Assembly (NCBI GenBank): GCA_036012125.1
Contig: DASCOS010000034.1
Coordinates: forward strand, 115,246 to 179,245
Length of the DNA: 64,000 nt
DNA from: Vicinamibacterales bacterium
Lineage (GTDB): Bacteria; Acidobacteriota; Vicinamibacteria; Vicinamibacterales; UBA823
Direction: 5' to 3'
This document shows, piece by piece, positions 58,622 through 64,000 of the stretch. The position numbers and the translations under genes were made by a program. Under the pieces are notes generated by a model that did no database searches, had not been told where the DNA came from, and saw only the letters and a list, made by a program, of their open reading frames with translations. Position 1 is the first letter of the stretch, and the number at the start of each line of letters is the position of its first letter.

Positions 58622-59461
58622 TTAAGGCGCCTTGACAACACGTGTTTCAGCGAGGCGGTCGTGTACCGTCCGCCGATAGCGATCGCCGAACTGAGCAATG
58701 AAGCCAAGGCCGAACGGTAGTATAGAAACGAAGAAAGACACTACTCGCAGCATAGCCTTACTTAGAGAGACCGGTTCCCCCTCGGTGCCGACAACCTTAA
58801 GATGACAAAACATCTTTCCAATTGTTTGGCCACCGGCTGTTGTAAACGCCACCAGGTATCCTCCGTTTAGCATGAGAAGAAATCCGCTGATTGGCGCCCT
58901 TGGCAACATCGACCACTCAGACCAAGTCAACCCACAAAGTCGAAGCGTGAGAAAAATAACACTCATATCCACAACGCCGAGTACAACAACGTCAATAACC
59001 GACGCGATCACCCTGAGGAAACCAGGTGCGAATATATGCGCCGGTTCATTCTGAGCGTTGACTGTGAGATGGTCCGTCGGGGACAGTAGACTAGGCTTAG
59101 GTATCGGTACTTCCTCGCAAACCAGCCTGGACTCGGTTCGCATCCGCGGGACCTCAGGTGTTCTTCGCCTAACAGAAAGCGGCGATCGAGTACCGCGATC
59201 GGGATCCGAATCAGCCCAATCAGGGCGATCCGGAAACAATGGTAGCCCTTCATCGGATAAGGAATCACTGGCCTCCTGACGAACCTCCGCATCACCATTC
59301 CCTAAAGCCTCATCGAGCCTCCGTTGGGTAGACCTTTTAGCTGATGGAACCAGTGGATTCAGCCTTGCATCGTCGCGTGGTATTTGGGCAAAGATGTAGC
59401 CGCAATTCCGACACTTCTTAGCATCGTCAAAACCGATGTAGTGACACTGCAGACATCTCAT
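58622..59461 (-). CDS. Zinc-ribbon plus RDD membrane protein
   Basis: 279 residues. An N-terminal four-Cys zinc ribbon (CLQC ... CRNC, residues 3-20) is followed by a long hydrophilic, presumably disordered linker (25-150), then an RDD domain (about 150-275) with three hydrophobic helices and the RDD signature Arg in FLRVIASVIDVVVLG and Asp pair. Function is unknown; some RDD proteins are transporters. It is divergent from ftcD. Confidence 0.85.
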   Translation of the reverse strand: MRCLQCHYIGFDDAKKCRNCGYIFAQIPRDDARLNPLVPSAKRSTQRRLDEALGNGDAEVRQEASDSLSDEGLPLFPDRPDWADSDPDRGTRSPLSVRRRTPEVPRMRTESRLVCEEVPIPKPSLLSPTDHLTVNAQNEPAHIFAPGFLRVIASVIDVVVLGVVDMSVIFLTLRLCGLTWSEWSMLPRAPISGFLLMLNGGYLVAFTTAGGQTIGKMFCHLKVVGTEGEPVSLSKAMLRVVSFFVSILPFGLGFIAQFGDRYRRTVHDRLAETRVVKAP

Positions 59462-59624
59462 TGTGAAGATGGTGGAACAGAATACCGCGAATAATTAGAC
59501 ATGGTCCTCGCAGTAGGCACGCCGATTATCCGCGAAGGAATTGTCTTCGTCAATCGATTGTGTATCTCTGACGACCATCCCTAGGGTATCGAAACTATGA
59601 CATTAGATGTGTTAAAACTGTCGT

Positions 59625-60518
59625 GTGGCTGCCATCGAGTGCATTCCGAACATCAGCGAAGGACGACGGCTCAGTGTCCTCGATACCCTAGCCGCCACAA
59701 TACAAGCAATACCCGACGTTCGCTTGCTGGACCATTCAGCCGATATTCATCATCACCGGTCTGTCTTTACGCTCGTCGGTGACCCTCGGGGTTTAGAAGC
59801 TGCCGTCCTCGCGTTGTTCGCCGCGGCCATTGCTGATATCGATTTGCGGCAACATCGCGGTGTACATCCGAGGATAGGTGCGGTGGACGTGGTGCCATTC
59901 GTGCCTTTGGACGATACCTCTCTCGACGTGTGCATCGCACTAGCACACTGCGTTGGCCGCGCAATTGCCGACCGTTTTGAGGTGCCAGTCTATTTGTACG
60001 AAGCGGCAGCAACGAACACTTCTAGGAAGCGGCTCGAAAACGTGAGACGCGGTCAATTCGAAGGACTTTCAAAGAAAATGGCGGAGGCCAAGTGGCGGCC
60101 TGACTTCGGTCCGCTAACTCCCCATGCATCAGCTGGTGCGACCGCGGTTGGCGTTAGGGGTCCACTGGTTGCCTGGAATGTTAATCTTTCGACCCCAGAC
60201 GTTAGGATCGCTAGAGCCATCGCTGTTCGAGTTCGTGAAAGTGGCGGAGGGCTCCCGTGCGTCAAAGCTCTAGGTGTTCGCCTTGGCGATAGGAACTTGA
60301 CCCAGATCTCGATGAATCTGACTAACTATCGGACCACATCTATGTCCACAGTTATGGCACGTATCCGAGAAGAGACCACGCGATTCGGTGTAACGGTTAC
60401 CGATAGCCAGATCATCGGATTAATTCCTGAGGAAGCTCTCGCCAACACCGAGCCTTGCGATCTTGCGTTACCCAAGTTCCCAGAAGACCATATTCTCGAG
60501 CGCCGGCTCTACCCGTAA
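59625..60518 (+). CDS. ftcD: Glutamate formimidoyltransferase (single-domain FtcD)
   Basis: 297 residues matching the formiminotransferase half of FtcD, with CIPNISEGR at the start, GVHPRIGAVDVVPFVPL, and ASAGATAVGVRGPLVAWNVNL. It moves a formimino group from N-formiminoglutamate to tetrahydrofolate in histidine breakdown. The cyclodeaminase half is missing, as in many bacteria where it is separate. No hut genes lie nearby. GTG start at 59625. Confidence 0.92.
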   Translation: MAAIECIPNISEGRRLSVLDTLAATIQAIPDVRLLDHSADIHHHRSVFTLVGDPRGLEAAVLALFAAAIADIDLRQHRGVHPRIGAVDVVPFVPLDDTSLDVCIALAHCVGRAIADRFEVPVYLYEAAATNTSRKRLENVRRGQFEGLSKKMAEAKWRPDFGPLTPHASAGATAVGVRGPLVAWNVNLSTPDVRIARAIAVRVRESGGGLPCVKALGVRLGDRNLTQISMNLTNYRTTSMSTVMARIREETTRFGVTVTDSQIIGLIPEEALANTEPCDLALPKFPEDHILERRLYP

Positions 60519-60611
60519 CAATAATCTGTCACGACCCAAGCCACTGTTGAGGCCAACGGTCAACTACAAGGCTTCCGGCTGGCGAGGTAGATTAGCCTGC
60601 ACCACAGCTCT

Positions 60612-61016
60612 CTAAGGGCAGGATTCATCATCGATATTGGTTTGTTCACTTAGTTTTTCTCTTAGTGCTTCACCAACAATCTGCAATATTTTTTCGAGGG
60701 AGAGTGGTTTCTCGACAAAATCAAAAGCACCCATCTTGATGGCACGAACGACGGACTCAACATTGTGGTGCCCGGACATAACGATCACCTGAGGGTCTAA
60801 CCCGCGTTCCCGAACACGTGCCAGCGTCTCAAACCCATCAATCCCCGGGAGCCAAACGTCCAGGATAATTAAGTCACAGTGATGACCATTCAACCACTTT
60901 AAACAGGCCTCACCACTCTCGACGGCAAATACCTCGTAGTCTTCTTCCCCTAGGACGCCGGTCAAAGCTGTTCGCACGCCAGCTTCGTCGTCGACAACCA
61001 ACACCGTCGCTTTCAT
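60612..61016 (-). CDS. Stand-alone response-regulator receiver, NtrX-like
   Basis: 134-residue receiver domain with all phosphotransfer residues: VVDDEAG (acidic pair, about 8-12), phosphoacceptor Asp in ILDVWLPGIDG (about 54), Ser in VIVMSGHH, and Lys in EKPLSLEKIL. The sequence around WLPGIDGFETL and GAFDFVEKPLSLEK looks like the receiver of NtrX, which normally continues with an AAA+ and Fis domain. Here the protein stops after the alpha-5 helix and no AAA+ frame follows in the 93 bp before ftcD ends. No kinase gene is close by. Confidence 0.9.
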   Translation of the reverse strand: MKATVLVVDDEAGVRTALTGVLGEEDYEVFAVESGEACLKWLNGHHCDLIILDVWLPGIDGFETLARVRERGLDPQVIVMSGHHNVESVVRAIKMGAFDFVEKPLSLEKILQIVGEALREKLSEQTNIDDESCP

Positions 61017-61178
61017 GGATGTATACCCTTATGTGGTGAAATACCCGATGCCCTTCACATGTCGGCTAATGCAGTAACCCAGCCATGCCTGACTGGATGG
61101 TAGCGCATGCCCTGTTCCTCACCTTTTCCACCCATACAGACGTAGCCACTCGTTCGATGACGAGGCCGAGAGAATCAG

Positions 61179-61643
61179 CTAATCAGCCTCCTTTGCTCCA
61201 CGAAGGTCCATCAACTCGGTCATAAACTCATCGATATCTCGAAAATCTCGGTAGACCGAAGCAAAACGAACGTAGGCAACTTGGTCGAGTTTCTTCAACT
61301 CCTGCATCACGAACATGCCAATGTCCTCCGCAGACATTTCCTTGTCAGGCTGCTCCTGTAACGCTGCCTCAACGCGATCTGCAACAGCCTCGAGCGCCGC
61401 TGCGGACACAGGACGGCTACCGCACGCCTTGAGCATGCTGCTAACCACCTTCTGGCGTTCAAATCGCTCGCGGATCTTGTCTCTCTTAACCACCATGTAG
61501 GGAACCTCGTCGATCCGCTCGTAACTAGTAAAGCGACGACTGCAATCCAAACATTCCCGGCGGCGGCGGATGGAGGCACCACTTTTGTGTTCTCGCGAAT
61601 CAACGACCTTGTCACCAATATGACCGCAAAAAGGACACTTCAT
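61179..61643 (-). CDS. nrdR: Transcriptional repressor NrdR
   Basis: 154-residue NrdR that represses ribonucleotide reductase genes in response to dATP/ATP. N-terminal zinc ribbon (CPFCGH ... CLDCSRRF) and ATP-cone ([16 protein letters not shown]) are both present. Start at 61643 has AAAGGGAG upstream; the open frame runs 29 codons further. No nrd gene is in the window. Confidence 0.97.
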   Translation of the reverse strand: MKCPFCGHIGDKVVDSREHKSGASIRRRRECLDCSRRFTSYERIDEVPYMVVKRDKIRERFERQKVVSSMLKACGSRPVSAAALEAVADRVEAALQEQPDKEMSAEDIGMFVMQELKKLDQVAYVRFASVYRDFRDIDEFMTELMDLRGAKEAD

Positions 61644-61680
61644 AGTGAACTCCCTTTCCCTCGTCCCCAGAAAAAATCGC

Positions 61681-62706
61681 TTAAGATCCCTCGGCGTTCT
61701 TCCCCGCAGCTGCGTAACGTACTGAGGCAAAAGTCATCCCCTCTTGTGCCATCAGTATTAAACCTGCTAGAGCCACAGGGATGAACGATATTGCGTGTAA
61801 AACGATGGCTGCAGCAGCCGCTGAATCTGGTGGCGCCCGATAGAATGCGGTTAGCCCAAGATAAAGTGCGGCATGAAATCCACCGACAGCTCCCGGAGTA
61901 GGAACCGCTACCCCTACAAGTAACAACGCAAGTAAGAGGAATGTACCCGTAAAAGGGACCGCCAGTCGATATGCCGAAACCGCAGCCCAAGCACCAACTG
62001 CGATCGCAAGCCAGAGAATGATCGACGCCGCCAGTGCTCCTACTAACACGCCTGGCTGCCGGACCACAGAGAATCCTGAGGCGACTTTCGCAGCAAGTCC
62101 ATCAACGATTTCGGCCGCGCGCCGAGGTAAGAGCCTACTAATAGGCCCAAAAATCCAATTGAGTGCCCCCGGTCGACCAGCGATTGTAAACGCCGCCCAA
62201 AGGGCAAAAAGCGAGGCCGCTCCACTGATCGTGGCCCCGACCTTCAGCGCAGTCAACACACGCGCATTCAGGTGCTCCACACCAGGGTCGAAAAATGTTA
62301 AGAAGGCACCAAACAGGAGCAAAACTGTTATCAGGTCGAGCAACCGCTCAAAAATGATCGTGGCAAATGTGGCAGTCGTGCTAAAACCCACTCTGCGCGC
62401 AAGCACGTACGCTCGCGCCACCTCACCAGGCCTAGCCGGCAGCATCGCCGATAAACCGAATCCAATTATGGTCGCGCGAAGAGCAATGCCATATCGAACC
62501 CGGCCAATCGGTCGAAGCAACAGTCGCCAACGCCAAGCACGGAGTAAGTACAGCAGTGCCTGCATTAGGCTCGCCAGTAGGAGAAAACCGGTGTGCCCGC
62601 CACGCATTTCGCCCCACACCTCTTCTAGATTAACGCCAAGAAGGAAAAAGACTAACAGTCCTACAGTGAGAACCACGATCGCGACTGTACGCAAATGGTG
62701 AGTCAT
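61681..62706 (-). CDS. Flippase-like membrane protein (LPG_synthase_TM / UPF0104 family)
   Basis: 341-residue polytopic protein with about eight helices. [11 protein letters not shown], the charged [14 protein letters not shown] and [15 protein letters not shown] segments match the flippase-like / lysylphosphatidylglycerol-synthase transmembrane domain family. There is no C-terminal aminoacyl-transferase domain, so it is not a full MprF. It may move a lipid or glycolipid, but its substrate is unknown. It lies 37 bp upstream of nrdR on the same strand. Confidence 0.86.
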   Translation of the reverse strand: MTHHLRTVAIVVLTVGLLVFFLLGVNLEEVWGEMRGGHTGFLLLASLMQALLYLLRAWRWRLLLRPIGRVRYGIALRATIIGFGLSAMLPARPGEVARAYVLARRVGFSTTATFATIIFERLLDLITVLLLFGAFLTFFDPGVEHLNARVLTALKVGATISGAASLFALWAAFTIAGRPGALNWIFGPISRLLPRRAAEIVDGLAAKVASGFSVVRQPGVLVGALAASIILWLAIAVGAWAAVSAYRLAVPFTGTFLLLALLLVGVAVPTPGAVGGFHAALYLGLTAFYRAPPDSAAAAAIVLHAISFIPVALAGLILMAQEGMTFASVRYAAAGKNAEGS

Positions 62707-62944
62707 CGGCCTTTTCGCGGGCTTACAGACACAGCCCAGTCTTACCTCGGACGGAAGCTACTATACCCATCCCGGCAACTCCATGGAAGGAAGATAGTTG
62801 TGTCGCCAGAGGTAGTCCAACCATCCGAGGAACAGATCACAGGCGAACTCGCAACAACCAAGCGTGCCTAAGGTCACATCTTTTGCCTTGCTGCCACTGA
62901 CAATCATTTGTAAGCTAGTCACCCTTTTGTCGGAGCTTCTAAGC

Positions 62945-63874
62945 ATGACAGCTATGTCTCCATCATCTTCTCCTAAAAACGTCGTCACTGAAACATTACT
63001 GCCGGACATAACAGTATATGGCCGCGGAAAAGTACGGGACATGTATGACGTGGGTAAATACCTACTAATGGTAACGACCGATCGCATATCGGCATTCGAC
63101 CTTGTCCTCGGTTCTGTAATCCCTGACAAGGGTAAGGTTCTGACACAGCTTTCGGCCTTCTGGTTTAACCAGACAGGCCATATTGTTCCCAATCATGTTG
63201 TATCCACTACACCTGAAGAATATCCTGAGCTATTACGGCCCCACGCCGAACTGCTTGGTGGCCGCTCAATGCTTGTGAAAAAAACGGACCCAGTGTTGGT
63301 CGAGTGCGTAGCACGGGGATACCTGTCTGGTTCAGGATGGAAGGAATATCAGGAAACGGGCGCTGTTTGCGGCATCAAGTTGCCGACCGGACTCAGGGAA
63401 TCTGACCAATTACCATCGCCAATATTCACCCCGGCGACCAAGGCCGAATCGGGCCACGACATTAACATTAGCGAGGCTGAGGCGGGTAAACTGATAGGCG
63501 GCGACCTTATTTCGCAACTCCGAGACATCACCATGTCGCTGTACGCGTTCGGAGCCGCTCATGCTGAAACCTGCGGCATTATTGTCGCAGACACAAAGTT
63601 TGAGTTCGGACTCGTGAACAACGGTGGCCGTTCGGAGGTAATTCTCATCGACGAAGTCCTAACACCCGACTCGTCGCGGTTCTGGCCAAAGTCAGATTAC
63701 CGACCCGGAGGCCCGCAGCCAAGTTTCGATAAACAGTACGTCCGCGACTATCTTGAGAGCATCAAGTGGAATAAGCAGCTGCCAGCCCCGACGTTACCTG
63801 ACAGCGTCGTGGCAAGTACCCGTGAAAAGTATATTGAGGCTCTGCGGGTACTCAGTAATACCAATCTACAGTGA
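62945..63874 (+). CDS. purC: SAICAR synthetase
   Basis: About 309-residue PurC, joining CAIR and aspartate with ATP in purine synthesis. GRGKVRDMYDV (ATP loop), TTDRISAFDLVLGSVIPDKG, VECVARGYLSGSGWKEYQ, LIDEVLTPDSSRFW and the C-terminal DYLESIKW tail fit. Start at 62945 (MTAMSPSSS) or three codons later; frame is open further upstream without conservation. Its stop overlaps the GTG of the next gene. Confidence 0.96.
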   Translation: MTAMSPSSSPKNVVTETLLPDITVYGRGKVRDMYDVGKYLLMVTTDRISAFDLVLGSVIPDKGKVLTQLSAFWFNQTGHIVPNHVVSTTPEEYPELLRPHAELLGGRSMLVKKTDPVLVECVARGYLSGSGWKEYQETGAVCGIKLPTGLRESDQLPSPIFTPATKAESGHDINISEAEAGKLIGGDLISQLRDITMSLYAFGAAHAETCGIIVADTKFEFGLVNNGGRSEVILIDEVLTPDSSRFWPKSDYRPGGPQPSFDKQYVRDYLESIKWNKQLPAPTLPDSVVASTREKYIEALRVLSNTNLQ

Positions 63875-64000
63875 GCGCCACGTATCCAACTGAGTTTGCC
63901 GACTGCGGAGTCGAAAGCGTGCGCGAGAAACTCAATCAATTGATCGTAGAGATGCTCGAAAAAGGTATCCATTACGAGGATGCCCAACGGGAATTTGAGC
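63871..64000 (+). CDS. Start of a small Fis-type helix-turn-helix regulator, cut by the edge
   Basis: GTG start at 63871 overlapping the purC stop (GTGA). The 43 visible residues include EMLEKGIHYEDAQREFE, like the N-terminal helical part of short Fis-family HTH proteins that follow purC in Acidobacteriota-type genomes. The HTH itself is beyond the window, so the call is tentative. Confidence 0.55.
   Translation, partial: MSATYPTEFADCGVESVREKLNQLIVEMLEKGIHYEDAQREFE

Noticed and set aside
62018..62701. Plus-strand open frame of 227 codons
   Set aside because: Antisense to the flippase-like gene; composition rich in Arg, Ser and Pro and no domain.

Overview
The window is a gene-dense housekeeping stretch of a Gram-negative bacterial chromosome with roughly balanced base composition. 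A Kdo/LPS gene set, LolA, the murein-recycling ligase Mpl and a Tat-like Rieske protein indicate an outer-membrane-bearing, respiring cell. Ferredoxin-dependent 2-oxoglutarate oxidation, a split bc complex with a multihaem cytochrome, short EF-Ts, a zinc-ribbon RDD protein and a Fis-type small regulator after purC resemble Acidobacteriota (Vicinamibacteria-like) genomes. That placement is inference from gene content only. Two adjacent Na+ symporters would fit a marine or saline habitat. I see no IS element, prophage, CRISPR array, integrase or rRNA.

Layout. 1-0.9 kb: start of a GlcD-type FAD oxidase (minus, cut by the edge). 1.2-7.7 kb (minus): quinol-cytochrome c reductase operon (HEAT protein, Rieske, cytochrome b, subunit IV-like protein, membrane-anchored octahaem cytochrome c). 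7.7-8.9 kb (minus): ndk, DUF2905, dcd. 9.1-16.5 kb (minus): TCA genes icd, mdh, sucC, sucD and korA-korB. 16.5-16.9 kb: divergent control region with DnaA-box-like repeats and hairpins. 16.9-25.4 kb (plus): serA, kdsB, pyrG, kdsA, kdsD, kdsC, lapB, coaE. 25.4-33.1 kb: folD, two Na+ symporters, thiE, accC, accB, pepP. 33.3-38.4 kb (plus): rplM, rpsI, rpsB, tsf, pyrH, frr, thrC, followed by tRNA-Ala. 38.6-45 kb: degenerate rhodanese, lolA, then a tightly overlapping minus-strand murein-recycling operon nagZ, ldcA, mpl, pxpB, pxpC. 45-48.3 kb: GHMP kinase plus a small basic protein, a RodZ-like gene split by an in-frame TAA, a second thiE-like gene and a small membrane protein. 48.4-54.4 kb (minus): rpsP-khpA-rimM-trmD-rplS-rnhB and ribD-ribE-ribBA. 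54.5-58.5 kb (minus): pgpA-cinA-thpR-plsY-gpsA. 58.6-64 kb: RDD protein, ftcD, lone NtrX-like receiver, nrdR, flippase-like membrane protein, purC and the start of a Fis-like regulator.

How it fits together. Isocitrate is oxidised to 2-oxoglutarate (Icd), then to succinyl-CoA with reduced ferredoxin (KorAB), then to succinate (SucCD); Mdh supplies oxaloacetate, and quinol is oxidised by the bc complex through its octahaem subunit. The Kds enzymes with LapB make and control LPS. NagZ, LdcA and Mpl recover murein tripeptide, and PxpBC may remove 5-oxoproline. Points most worth a second look: the octahaem bc complex, the RodZ gene broken by one stop codon, a RibBA whose GTP cyclohydrolase II motifs are eroded, a lone NtrX-type receiver, the murein/5-oxoproline gene coupling, and several genes with TATAAT only 6-10 nt before the start codon, which suggests leaderless or near-leaderless transcripts. 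No clearly new defence or mobile system is visible.
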